A DNA stretch of 7,885 nucleotides from WJMT01 sp964445575 (GCA_964445575.1 CAYULB010000077.1:1-7885), one strand, 5' to 3'; shown: positions 1 to 5,959, counted from the first letter of the stretch. Translations and numbers: made by a program. The notes: generated by a model not told the origin, from the letters alone.

Positions 1-3
1 CAA

Positions 4-98
4 GGGGTCGCACCGCAGCAACCTATTCATTACAATCAAGTTAACCCATTTTAGACACCATAAAAACCCTCTTAAATGAGATTATGGGGGGGGATAAG
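4..98 (-). repeat. Putative degenerate copy of a dispersed non-coding element (left copy)
   Basis: The 178 bases before the first gene contain no convincing ORF. GGGGTCGCACC at 4-14 is the exact inverse of GGTGCGACCCC at 3134-3144. Read on the - strand, 98 to 4 gives CTTAT, a run of eight C, a GAGGGTTT-like block, TTAACTT and finally GGTGCGACCCC. The right-hand stretch 3029-3144 shows the same landmarks in the same order, over 116 bp rather than 95 bp. TAAAAACCCTCTTAAATG at 61-78 also recurs with one indel and one substitution at 2535-2553. Seen: the shared landmarks. Inferred: that they are diverged copies of one element. The middle of the two copies aligns poorly, so the boundaries are approximate. 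Confidence 0.4.
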
Positions 99-178
99 CT
101 GGCTTTAATCCAAAGGTTTTGCTAGAATGCCGTAAATGAACATGGGTGTAGTAAGAGCGAAAGGATTGCCCCTTCCAA

Positions 179-1039
179 GTGATTACTATGAATCCTAAAA
201 TATTTAAAGAATTGGAGAAGATAAACAAACGGCCAGAACCGTTCCAATTTTATACTGCAAGTGATTTATGGACTGATGAACATACATCAAAGCATATGCT
301 CTCTTTCCACCTCAATAAGGCCATTGACGTTTCTTCGCGCAATGTGGAATTCATCAATCGGTCAGTGAAATGGATCGCATCTGAATTTAACATCGACAGG
401 GGCATTAAGATAGCTGATTTCGGATGTGGTCCTGGACTGTACGCCACACGTTTGGCAAAAAGGGGAGCGAGATTGACCGGTATTGATTTCTCTAAGAGAT
501 CCATTGAATATGCAAAGGAAGCTGCTGCCCGTGAGAAGCTGAACATCAGCTATGTGAATCAGAATTATTTGGAGTTTGAAACAGAAGAGAGATTCGACCT
601 TGTGCTTATGGTTATGTGCGATTTCTGCGCCCTCAGCCCCGCACAAAGAAAAAGGATTCTTTGCAAATTCCATAAGATATTAAGACCGGGTGGTTCGGTT
701 CTTCTTGATGTGTATTCCCTGTCAGCATTCAAAAAAAAGCAAGAACCTTCGACATATGAGTTAAATCAGCTCAACGGTTTTTGGTCACCAAATAAATATT
801 ACGGTTTTTTAAATACCTTCAAATACGAAAAAGAGAAAGTCGTCCTGGATAAATACACAATTATTGAACCTGAGCGCATCAGACAGGTTTACAACTGGTT
901 TCAGTATTTTACGCCAGAAGATCTTGAGAAGGAATTTATTGAGGCAGGCCTTTCCATTAAGGCTCTCTATTCTGATGTCGCAGGAACTCCATATGATCGT
1001 AAATCGAGCGAATTTGCAGTCATTGCCAATAAATCTTAG
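179..1039 (+). CDS. Class I SAM-dependent methyltransferase
   Basis: This 286-residue protein has a Rossmann-type methyltransferase core, expected to be cytoplasmic. Motif I (IADFGCGPG, residues 78-86) is the glycine-rich SAM-binding loop. The acidic residue after beta-2 is D103 in GIDFS and should contact the SAM ribose. FDLVLMVMCDF (139-149) corresponds to motif IV, and LRPGGSVLLDVYS (168-180) to the post-core strand and turn. Residues 1-75 and about 190-286 are helical or substrate-binding extensions with several aromatic residues (FWSPNKYYGF, YNWFQYF), which suggests a small-molecule substrate rather than DNA or rRNA. No residue pattern identifies the substrate. The start is GTG at 179 with AAGGA at 161-165 (13-nt spacing, loose). 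An in-frame ATG at 188 would give 283 residues. It stands alone, 108 bp from the next gene. The class is certain; the substrate is unknown. Confidence 0.9.
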   Translation: MITMNPKIFKELEKINKRPEPFQFYTASDLWTDEHTSKHMLSFHLNKAIDVSSRNVEFINRSVKWIASEFNIDRGIKIADFGCGPGLYATRLAKRGARLTGIDFSKRSIEYAKEAAAREKLNISYVNQNYLEFETEERFDLVLMVMCDFCALSPAQRKRILCKFHKILRPGGSVLLDVYSLSAFKKKQEPSTYELNQLNGFWSPNKYYGFLNTFKYEKEKVVLDKYTIIEPERIRQVYNWFQYFTPEDLEKEFIEAGLSIKALYSDVAGTPYDRKSSEFAVIANKS

Positions 1040-1116
1040 GGGAGCGAACCATATAACGGCAGGAGTATAACCGTATTCTCGGAACACTCATAGTATTTCT
1101 CAAGCGATGGATTGTG

Positions 1117-1122
1117 TATAAT
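1117..1122 (+). promoter_or_regulatory. Possible -10 box of the aminopeptidase gene
   Basis: A perfect TATAAT lies 25 bp before the preferred ATG at 1148. It would start transcription near 1129, leaving a leader of about 19 nt that contains AGGAG (1134-1138). No good -35 hexamer is seen 16-18 bp upstream (TATTTC-like), so support rests on the -10 and its position. Confidence 0.4.
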
Positions 1123-1147
1123 AAAATCAAGAAAGGAGAAGCGAATC

Positions 1148-2530
1148 ATGTTTTCTGAAAAAACTTATATGGACCGCCGCAACAAACTGCGGCAGCAAAT
1201 AAACTCGGGTATCCTGCTTTTTTTAGGCAATGATGAAAGCCCCATGAATTATGAAGATAATCCCTTTCATTACCGCCAGGACAGTACCTTTCTTTATTAT
1301 TTCGGCTTGAGCCATGCCGGCTTGAACGCGGTGATCGATCTGGATGAAGACCAGGATTTTATTTTCGGGGATGATTTAACCGTAGAAGATATTGTCTGGA
1401 TGGGCACGCAGCCCTCTCTTAAAGAGCGGGGAGCTAAAGCCGGAGTGAAAAATATTCAACCTTCACAAGACCTTCCGAAATACTTAAAGCAAGCTCAAGA
1501 AAAGGGCCGGACGATCCATTTTCTTCCTCCTTACCGGGCGGAACATCGGTTGAAACTCTATGCCTGGCTGAATATTCCTCCCATGGAAGCCGACCCTCAC
1601 ACATCTGAAGATTTTATCAAATCTGTGGTGAATCAACGAAACTACAAGAGTGAGGAAGAAATTCAGGAGATCGAAAAAGCTGTGAACACCAGTGTCAAGA
1701 TGCATGTAGAAGCCATGAAAATGGTGCGCCCGGGTATGAACGAAGCCGTGGTGGCGGGACGGGTTCAGGAAATCGCTATTGCAGCCGGCGGCAATCTGTC
1801 CTTTCCAACTATCGCCACCATTCATGGGGAAACTCTCCACAATCACTATCATGGAAATATCATGAAAAGCGGGGATATGTTTCTGCTGGATGCAGGCGCT
1901 GAGACCGCCATGGGTTATGCCGGGGACTTGTCCAGCACGTTTCCGGTGGCGCCCACATTCACCAAACGGCAGAAAGAGATCTTCGCCGTTGCTTTTGCAG
2001 CTCATGAAAAGGCCATTTCATCCCTTAAACCCGGAACAAAATTCAAAGACATCCATCTCTTAGCCTGTAAAACCATTGCCTCTGGTTTGAAAGACCTAAA
2101 ATTCATGAGGGGCGATGTTGAAGAAGCTGTTGCCCAGGGTGCACACGCGCTGTTTTTCCCGTGCGGATTAGGCCATATGATGGGATTGGATGTGCATGAT
2201 ATGGAGAATCTCGGCGAAGAATACGTGGGCTATGCAGGAGAAAAAAAAAGCACTCAATTCGGACTGAAATCCCTGAGGCTGGGCCGTGAACTGGAGCCAG
2301 GATTCGTATTAACGATTGAACCTGGAATTTATTTTATCCCGGAGCTGATTGACATGTGGAAAGCGGACGATAAATTCATTGATTTCATCAATTACGACAA
2401 AGTGGAGGAATACAAAGACTTTGGCGGGCTGCGCAACGAGGAAAATTTCTTGATCACAAAAGACGGTTACCGGCTTCTTGGTAAACCCAAACCCAAAAGT
2501 ATCGAAGATGTGGAAGCCACCCGGCAGTAA
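1148..2530 (+). CDS. pepP: Xaa-Pro aminopeptidase (aminopeptidase P, M24B family)
   Basis: This 460-residue cytosolic metallopeptidase should remove an N-terminal residue preceding proline (X-Pro-). Residues 1 to about 135 form the AMP_N domain, with the typical SPMNYEDNPFHYRQDSTFLYYFGL stretch in two parts (31-41 and 42-54). The pita-bread catalytic domain occupies about 165-445. All five dinuclear metal ligands can be placed: D248 (LLDAG), D260 (YAGD), H343 (GLGHMMG), E391 (IEPGIYF) and E431 (GLRNEENF). H350 (DVHDM) and probably H231 match the substrate-proximal histidines. The length fits bacterial PepP (about 440-460). The start chosen is ATG 1148, because AAGGAG at 1133-1138 is spaced 9 nt from it. 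An upstream TTG at 1112 would add 12 residues that overlap the SD and the TATAAT box, so it is unlikely. Monocistronic in appearance. The symbol is by family resemblance. Confidence 0.95.
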   Translation: MFSEKTYMDRRNKLRQQINSGILLFLGNDESPMNYEDNPFHYRQDSTFLYYFGLSHAGLNAVIDLDEDQDFIFGDDLTVEDIVWMGTQPSLKERGAKAGVKNIQPSQDLPKYLKQAQEKGRTIHFLPPYRAEHRLKLYAWLNIPPMEADPHTSEDFIKSVVNQRNYKSEEEIQEIEKAVNTSVKMHVEAMKMVRPGMNEAVVAGRVQEIAIAAGGNLSFPTIATIHGETLHNHYHGNIMKSGDMFLLDAGAETAMGYAGDLSSTFPVAPTFTKRQKEIFAVAFAAHEKAISSLKPGTKFKDIHLLACKTIASGLKDLKFMRGDVEEAVAQGAHALFFPCGLGHMMGLDVHDMENLGEEYVGYAGEKKSTQFGLKSLRLGRELEPGFVLTIEPGIYFIPELIDMWKADDKFIDFINYDKVEEYKDFGGLRNEENFLITKDGYRLLGKPKPKSIEDVEATRQ

Positions 2531-2531
2531 G

Positions 2532-2565
2532 CCCTAAAAAACCTTCTTAAATGTTGGTTAAGGAC
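2532..2565 (+). repeat. Left direct-repeat block flanking the NTase cassette
   Basis: CCCTAAAAAA (2532-2541) followed by GGTTAAGGAC (2556-2565) recurs as CCCTAAAAAA (3048-3057) and GGTTTAAGGAC (3060-3070) on the other side of the small cassette. The inner spacers differ (14 against 2 bases). The block also contains the 2535-2553 sequence that resembles 61-78. Confidence 0.45.
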
Positions 2566-2582
2566 CCTTTTTCTGATAGAAT
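2554..2582 (+). promoter_or_regulatory. Extended -10 promoter of the NTase cassette
   Basis: TTGGTT (2554-2559), a 17-bp spacer and TAGAAT (2577-2582) preceded by TGA (2574-2576) form an extended -10 promoter. The expected start is about 7 bp beyond the -10, at or within a base or two of the A of ATG 2589. No Shine-Dalgarno sequence precedes that ATG, so a leaderless message is predicted. This is inference from spacing only. Confidence 0.45.
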
Positions 2583-2588
2583 TAAACC

Positions 2589-2795
2589 ATGAAATCAAAA
2601 CAAATAAAAAACAAAGAAATTCTAGTTTTAGAGAATCATGATGAAGACAAAGAAATTGAGTTTGAACTGAATTATCTCGCCACCTTAACCATTAACCAGA
2701 GAATTTCTTTAATGGAAAATAAGAGCAAGGAAATGAAATCGATCCTCAAAAAAAATGGGCACAGAAAAACTTCTCAAATTATTAAAAGAAAATAA
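2589..2795 (+). CDS. Small hypothetical protein, upstream partner of the nucleotidyltransferase
   Basis: This 68-residue protein is highly charged, with an acidic N-terminal half (NHDEDKEIEFELNYL), a central LTINQRISLMENKSKEM helix and a basic tail (GHRKTSQIIKRK). It has no signal peptide, membrane segment or recognisable enzyme motif. Small proteins of this shape, with an 'LT..R...M...S.EM' helix and a basic C-terminus, are commonly encoded just upstream of stand-alone nucleotidyltransferases; this is recalled, not searched. Its last 41 bp overlap the start of the next gene in another frame, which implies translational coupling. The ATG has no SD and sits about 7 bp after a -10 box. An antitoxin- or accessory-subunit-like role is possible but unproven. 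Confidence 0.65.
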   Translation: MKSKQIKNKEILVLENHDEDKEIEFELNYLATLTINQRISLMENKSKEMKSILKKNGHRKTSQIIKRK

Positions 2796-2994
2796 AGTCG
2801 ACTTCATTGTTATCGGCGCAAGTGCTTTCCCGGTTTACGGATACGCAAGAGCCACTCTTGATATAGATATATTTGTAAGGCCAGTTTTAGAAAACATCAA
2901 AAGAATCGTCAAAGCGTTAGAACAATTTGGATATGACTTGAAAGATCTATCCTATGACGATTTATTGACCAAAAAAGTTTTGATCCGTAGATAA
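2755..2994 (+). CDS. Nucleotidyltransferase, 3'-truncated (MNT/AbiEii-like fold)
   Basis: The 79 residues begin with a helix, then a beta-strand and the signature FIVIGASAFPVYGYARATLD (residues 17-36) running into IDIF. G21-A-S23 is the nucleotidyltransferase G-S-type turn, R32 and T34 are typical of the family, and D36-x-D38 is the metal-binding aspartate pair. A helix-rich stretch to about residue 70 follows. Proteins of this kind are normally about 130-200 residues long and carry a third acidic strand, a further core strand and a C-terminal helical part, all absent here. The frame ends in VLIRR just where repeat-rich non-coding DNA begins (about 2995-3144), which suggests loss of the 3' half by insertion or deletion. 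It starts inside the preceding gene. As it stands, activity is doubtful; in intact relatives the role is nucleotide or AMP transfer in toxin-antitoxin-type or resistance functions. Confidence 0.7.
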   Translation: MGTEKLLKLLKENKVDFIVIGASAFPVYGYARATLDIDIFVRPVLENIKRIVKALEQFGYDLKDLSYDDLLTKKVLIRR

Positions 2995-3028
2995 ATCATC
3001 CTTCGTTCGATAGGTATTCTAAGGACAT

Positions 3029-3144
3029 CTTATTCGCTATTTTTCCCCCCTAAAAAAGAGGTTTAAGGACTATTATTCGTCCATCAGATTAACTTAAAAT
3101 ATTGATAAATCTAAAGATAGTATGGAATAATATGGTGCGACCCC
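3029..3144 (+). repeat. Dispersed non-coding element (middle copy)
   Basis: The 251-bp gap between the truncated nucleotidyltransferase and the ArsR gene contains this stretch. It begins with CTTATTCGCTATTTT, then T and six C, a 23-bp block (3029-3051) repeated with one mismatch at 7863-7885. It continues through CCCTAAAAAA-GAGG-TTTAAGGAC and TTAACTT (3089-3095) and ends in GGTGCGACCCC (3134-3144), the inverse of 4-14. AAGGAC plus TATTCG also occurs twice (3021-3036 and 3065-3079, with 4- and 3-base gaps). No protein is encoded. It resembles a REP/MITE-like or transposon-end remnant; the class is not determined. Confidence 0.5.
3048..3070 (+). repeat. Right direct-repeat block flanking the NTase cassette
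   Basis: CCCTAAAAAA at 3048-3057 and GGTTTAAGGAC at 3060-3070 match 2532-2541 and 2556-2565 in the same orientation, enclosing about 480 bp with the small protein and the nucleotidyltransferase fragment. This block lies inside the 3029-3144 element. Confidence 0.45.
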
Positions 3145-3182
3145 ATATATCCTATATCATATATTAATTTTTATTTTATGTA

Positions 3183-3211
3183 TTTACATCTCCATACTAA
3201 TTTAGTATATT
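3183..3211 (+). promoter_or_regulatory. Promoter of the arsR-ABC operon
   Basis: TTTACA (3183-3188), a spacer of exactly 17 bp and TATATT (3206-3211) form a near-consensus sigma-70-type promoter. The predicted start is near 3218, about 28 nt before the ATG at 3246. The surroundings (3144-3240) are very AT-rich. The next annotated site overlaps it. Confidence 0.7.
3194..3208 (+). promoter_or_regulatory. Probable ArsR-family operator (perfect 15-bp palindrome)
   Basis: ATACTAA-T-TTAGTAT is a perfect inverted repeat with 7-bp arms around T3201. It fills the spacer and the first half of the -10 box of the promoter directly upstream of the ArsR gene. ArsR/SmtB dimers bind AT-rich imperfect palindromes over their own promoters, so autorepression is the natural reading. 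The palindrome is seen; binding is inferred. Confidence 0.65.
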
Positions 3212-3245
3212 AGCAATAACTTATTTAAATCAATCCAACATTCCA

Positions 3246-3578
3246 ATGGATAAGATGGACAAAAAGATAAACGATGATACAGAAGAACAAGCCGCTCTAT
3301 TTAGAGCTTTGGCAGACCCGACTCGCCTGAAGCTGATGAAGCTGCTCTGCCGGCAGCACGAGCCCAGTGCTCTATGTGTGAATGCGCTGGCGTATCGACT
3401 CGGCATAAGTCAATCCGCGGTCTCCCAGCATCTCAGGGTGCTGAAAGCCTTAAAGCTGGTTAAAGGCGAGAGGCAAGGATATCGGGTTCATTACTTCATT
3501 AATGGAGACGAAATCAATCACTTAAGAACATTAATTTCTTCAGCTCTTTTTACAGAAGATGAAAAAGATAAACCATAA
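3246..3578 (+). CDS. ArsR/SmtB-family winged-helix transcriptional regulator
   Basis: This 110-residue, dimeric DNA-binding repressor type is recognised by ALFRALADPTRLKLMKLL (17-34) and a winged HTH. The alpha-3 region CVNALAYRLG (44-53) is followed by the recognition helix SQSAVSQHLRVLKALKLV (55-72) and the wing GERQGYRVHYF (74-84). The alpha-3 metal site of ArsR/SmtB sensors (C-x-C) is not intact: one Cys (C44) is present and the second position is Asn. C35 is the only other Cys. Sensing of arsenite or cadmium by that site is therefore unlikely; an organic ligand, redox or constitutive repression is possible. ATG 3246 lacks a clear SD; ATG 3255 is an alternative. It is first in an operon with an ABC exporter 15 bp downstream and carries its probable operator in its own promoter. 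Confidence 0.9.
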   Translation: MDKMDKKINDDTEEQAALFRALADPTRLKLMKLLCRQHEPSALCVNALAYRLGISQSAVSQHLRVLKALKLVKGERQGYRVHYFINGDEINHLRTLISSALFTEDEKDKP

Positions 3579-3593
3579 CAAAGGTGACAGAAC

Positions 3594-4529
3594 ATGACAG
3601 CCAATGACTCAATGGCTATTCAGGTATCCAGTCTGACTAAAAATTACGGCAAATTAACCGCTGTTGACCGGGTAAGCTTTGATGTTCCAAAAGGAGAAAT
3701 CTTTGGCTTTCTTGGACCCAACGGAGCCGGCAAAACCACTACGGTGAGAATCATAACCGGAGTCTTAAAAGCAGATAAGGGAGAAGCTCTGGTTATGGGA
3801 TATGAGGCTGGGACTCTGAAAGCCAAACAAATCGCCGGAGTGGTCCCTGAAATGGCTAACGCCTATGAAGATCTTTCAGGCTGGAAGAATATGATGCTCA
3901 TGGGCGAGATATACGGGGTTCCCAAAAATGTGATCAAAGACAGGTCCAAGGAACTGCTCAAAAAAGTGAATCTTTACTCAAGAAAGGACGAACCTGTAAG
4001 AACCTATTCTAAAGGAATGAAGCAGCGTCTTATCCTGTGTATGGCCCTTATCAGTGACCCGGAGATTCTTTTTCTGGATGAACCGACAGCGGGATTGGAT
4101 GTTCAAAGCTCCCGGATGATCAAAGATTTTCTTATGGAATTTAACAGCAGCGGCAAGACCATATTCTTGACCACCCACCAGATGGAAGAGGCGAATCAGC
4201 TTTGCGATAAGGTTGCCATTTTAGATCACGGAGTCATTGTTAAAATAGATACTCCTGAGAGAATCAGAACAGAGATCAAAGGAATGCACTCAGTTGAAGT
4301 CAGTTTTGAGGGCGCAGTGAATCCTCATTTTTTCAACTCCATACCCGGAGTGAAATCGCTAAAAAAGAAAGGGGATAAATACAGAATGTATACCGAGAAA
4401 CCAGGGGAAACCGTGGTTTCATTAGTCAATCAAGCTTCCTCCAGTAATATGGAGATCGTGTCCCTGAATGTGCTTTCACCTTCTCTGGAAGACGCTTTTT
4501 TAGCTCTGACCAGAAAGGAAGAATCATGA
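3594..4529 (+). CDS. ABC transporter ATP-binding protein (ABC-2/DrrA-like exporter)
   Basis: This 311-residue ATPase powers the permease encoded next to it. Walker A is GPNGAGKT (41-48) and the signature is YSKGMKQRL (138-146, with the SKGMK variant usual in DrrA/CcmA-type proteins). Walker B plus the catalytic Glu is ILFLDEP (158-164, E163), the D-loop is AGLD (166-169) and the H-loop His is H195 (TTHQMEEA). At the Q-loop position the protein reads VVPEM, so Glu 86 stands where Gln is usual. Residues 230-311 form the extra C-terminal domain of this subfamily (LNVLSPSLEDAFLALT). AAGGTG at 3581-3586 supports ATG 3594; ATG 3612 is also in frame. It overlaps the permease gene by ATGA. Export of a hydrophobic drug or metabolite is the family role; the substrate is unknown. 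Confidence 0.93.
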   Translation: MTANDSMAIQVSSLTKNYGKLTAVDRVSFDVPKGEIFGFLGPNGAGKTTTVRIITGVLKADKGEALVMGYEAGTLKAKQIAGVVPEMANAYEDLSGWKNMMLMGEIYGVPKNVIKDRSKELLKKVNLYSRKDEPVRTYSKGMKQRLILCMALISDPEILFLDEPTAGLDVQSSRMIKDFLMEFNSSGKTIFLTTHQMEEANQLCDKVAILDHGVIVKIDTPERIRTEIKGMHSVEVSFEGAVNPHFFNSIPGVKSLKKKGDKYRMYTEKPGETVVSLVNQASSSNMEIVSLNVLSPSLEDAFLALTRKEES

Positions 4530-5281
4530 GTGATACCGCCCTACTCTTTCAGCAAGCCAAGCGCGCCTGGATAATCGCCAAAAAAGATATCCGCGTTTAT
4601 TACTACAAGGGCCCTGTGATTATATTCGGAATCCTTTTTCCTGTTTTTCTGTTTCTCTCCTTTGCCGTGGGCAGAGACCTTCCCTTTGAATTCCTGTTTC
4701 CTGGAATGCTGGGCATGGTGCTTTTTTTTACCTCAACCTCCATATCACCGGCTGTAGCTCCCTGGGAGACCCAGGCCAAGACCCTGGAAAGGCTGATGAG
4801 CGCTCCCTTAAAAACCCCTACCATCATCCTGGGGGATATATTGGCTTCTTTTGTGTATGGTTTTCTGGTCTCCGTTGTGCCTGTGCTGGCAGGTGTGATT
4901 CTCGGTATAAAGATCCGTCATCCTGTCATTTTGATGCTGGGGATCATCCTGGCCGGATTTTGTTTTTCCTCTCTGGGATTGATTTTCTCTGCAGCGCCTA
5001 CCAGCATGCCCTCCACCATTATGATGCTTTCGGTCATGGTGAAATTTCCTGTGGTTTTTATCAGCGGGATTTTCATCCCCTTAGACCAGCTTCCTGAGTG
5101 GGGGAGAGTTATTTCCTTTGTTTCTCCTCTCACTTACTTCACGGATATAGCCAGACAGTGTATTCAGAATAAAGGATACTTTTCCCTTGGATTTGATTTT
5201 TTAATGCTGGCGGCTTTTACTGTTGTATTCTTACTGTTCGCCATGGTTAGCCATCAAAGAACCATGCCTAAAAGGATATGA
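4526..5281 (+). CDS. ABC-2 type transporter permease
   Basis: This 251-residue integral membrane protein has six predicted segments at about 29-48, 56-76, 100-127, 133-155, 164-186 and 222-242. The cytoplasmic loop between the second and third carries ETQAKTLERLMSAPLKTPT (81-99), the ABC-2 coupling motif (E..TLERL...P). The last external region reads SGIFIPLDQLPEWGR and then SPLTYFTDIAR, the hallmark of the ABC2_membrane family. AAGGAA at 4515-4520 lies 5 nt before the ATG, and the ATG overlaps the ATPase stop, so ATPase and permease are made together. The two should assemble as a 2+2 exporter in the cytoplasmic membrane. The substrate is not predictable. Confidence 0.93.
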   Translation: MSDTALLFQQAKRAWIIAKKDIRVYYYKGPVIIFGILFPVFLFLSFAVGRDLPFEFLFPGMLGMVLFFTSTSISPAVAPWETQAKTLERLMSAPLKTPTIILGDILASFVYGFLVSVVPVLAGVILGIKIRHPVILMLGIILAGFCFSSLGLIFSAAPTSMPSTIMMLSVMVKFPVVFISGIFIPLDQLPEWGRVISFVSPLTYFTDIARQCIQNKGYFSLGFDFLMLAAFTVVFLLFAMVSHQRTMPKRI

Positions 5282-5328
5282 TGAACTCTGCGAAATTTGT
5301 ATATACCTATAAAATGTTAGGAGGTTAA
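5281..5328 (+). other. Possible 15-codon leader ORF coupling permease and winged-helix gene
   Basis: ATG 5281 shares its A with the permease TGA stop (TGATG) and opens a frame of 15 codons (MNSAKFVYTYKMLGG) ending at TAA 5326-5328. The ribosome binding site of the next gene, AGGAGG (5319-5324), lies inside its last codons. Ribosomes terminating on the permease could reinitiate here and expose or mask that site. It may equally be chance; a 48-bp frame is weak evidence. Confidence 0.2.
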
Positions 5329-5332
5329 AAAA

Positions 5333-5680
5333 ATGAATCCAATTCATCACGCTTCTGGCGGCACAGACTCTTGGATAATCATTTTAATCATAGGAGTGGC
5401 TGTTGTTTTGATTGGCATTTTGATATGGCTGATCAGTCGGAAAACAGTAAGTTCAGACGGTTTAAAACCTGCTGAGCGCAAAGTCCTTCCCTCGGAACAA
5501 AAAGAAATACTCTCCATGGTGCGGCAAAAAGGAGAACCTATATCACAAATCGAAATCGTTGATATGACTTCAGGGGGTCCGGAGTATGCGATAGAGATTA
5601 TAAAAGAGATGGAAGATAAAGGGGTGATCAAACGCACCTGGGATTCGGAAAAAAACACCTACCTTATTAGCTGTCAATAG
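5333..5680 (+). CDS. Membrane-anchored winged-helix protein
   Basis: The protein has 115 residues. After a short N-terminus there is one strong transmembrane segment (WIIILIIGVAVVLIGILIWL, 14-33) followed by the positive charge SRK. A linker (36-50) leads to a C-terminal region that reads as a winged helix: PSEQKEILSMVRQKG (53-67), PISQIEIV (69-76), a recognition-like helix GPEYAIEIIKEMEDKGVI (82-99) and a wing RTWDSEKNTYLIS. The DNA-binding domain should face the cytoplasm. Such one-TM winged-helix proteins are known mainly from archaea and some bacteria, with largely untested function. AGGAGG at 5319-5324, 8 nt from the ATG, is the best SD in the window. Lying 51 bp after the permease, it probably belongs to the operon and may sense membrane or transport state. 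Confidence 0.75.
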   Translation: MNPIHHASGGTDSWIIILIIGVAVVLIGILIWLISRKTVSSDGLKPAERKVLPSEQKEILSMVRQKGEPISQIEIVDMTSGGPEYAIEIIKEMEDKGVIKRTWDSEKNTYLISCQ

Positions 5681-5692
5681 GCATATATTTTT

Positions 5693-5941
5693 ATGGCCAA
5701 AATCGCTCCTCTTAACCATTATATTGAATCACATCAAATTTTCTCAAAAGAGATGAGAAAATGGGTAAATGACAATTTCACCGCCTATGCTTCGTCTTCT
5801 ATTAGAGGTGAAAAAATGAACGAAACTAAATTTTATGACGAAAGACTTTCTTTTCCCACAAAATTAGCCAAAGCTCCGGGGGGAATCGTAGAAGTTTACA
5901 TCATACCCGATGAAAAAAAGAAGAGACGAGGAATAAATTAA
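5693..5941 (+). CDS. Hypothetical protein, unrecognised
   Basis: The frame from ATG 5693 gives 82 residues, 12 bp after the winged-helix gene, without a clear SD. It has no membrane segment, no signal peptide and no cysteine. The second half (PTKLAKAPGGIVEVYIIPDE, about 55-74) looks like a conserved beta-rich strand-turn, and the C-terminus is basic (KKKRRGIN). A second in-frame ATG at 5816 has a better ribosome binding site (GAGGTG 5805-5810, 5-nt spacing) and would give only 41 residues starting MNETKFYDERL. Either the short form is the real protein or the long frame is a decayed gene. I do not recognise a family. It lies between the ABC operon and the toxin-antitoxin promoter. Confidence 0.45.
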   Translation: MAKIAPLNHYIESHQIFSKEMRKWVNDNFTAYASSSIRGEKMNETKFYDERLSFPTKLAKAPGGIVEVYIIPDEKKKRRGIN

Positions 5942-5959
5942 GCATATGAATATTTAATA

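Noticed and set aside
86..93. Run of eight G as a possible G-quadruplex
   Set aside because: A single G-run with no further G-tracts nearby cannot form an intramolecular quadruplex; it matches the C-run of the inverse element.
1112..1147. TTG start adding 12 residues to the aminopeptidase
   Set aside because: It would translate through the SD and the likely -10 box. ATG 1148 has AGGAG at ideal spacing and gives the family length.
1484..2005. 173-codon open frame on the - strand inside the aminopeptidase gene
   Set aside because: It lies wholly antisense to a gene with all catalytic residues, and its composition (many His, Cys, Phe) is that of a shadow frame.
2536..2572. Intrinsic terminator after the aminopeptidase gene
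   Set aside because: TTCTTAA/TTAAGGA with a following CCC-TTTTT is a weak AT/GU stem, and it overlaps the predicted -35 of the next cassette. Not firm enough to annotate.
3001..3180. CRISPR array or tRNA in the gap before arsR
   Set aside because: Repeats are only two loose copies of AAGGAC-TATTCG without regular spacing, and no cloverleaf or TTCRA arm was seen.
3594..4529. Glu at the Q-loop position of the ABC ATPase as a sign of inactivity
   Set aside because: All other ATPase motifs are intact, and I recall Glu at this position in some ABC-2 ATPases, so it may be a subfamily trait.
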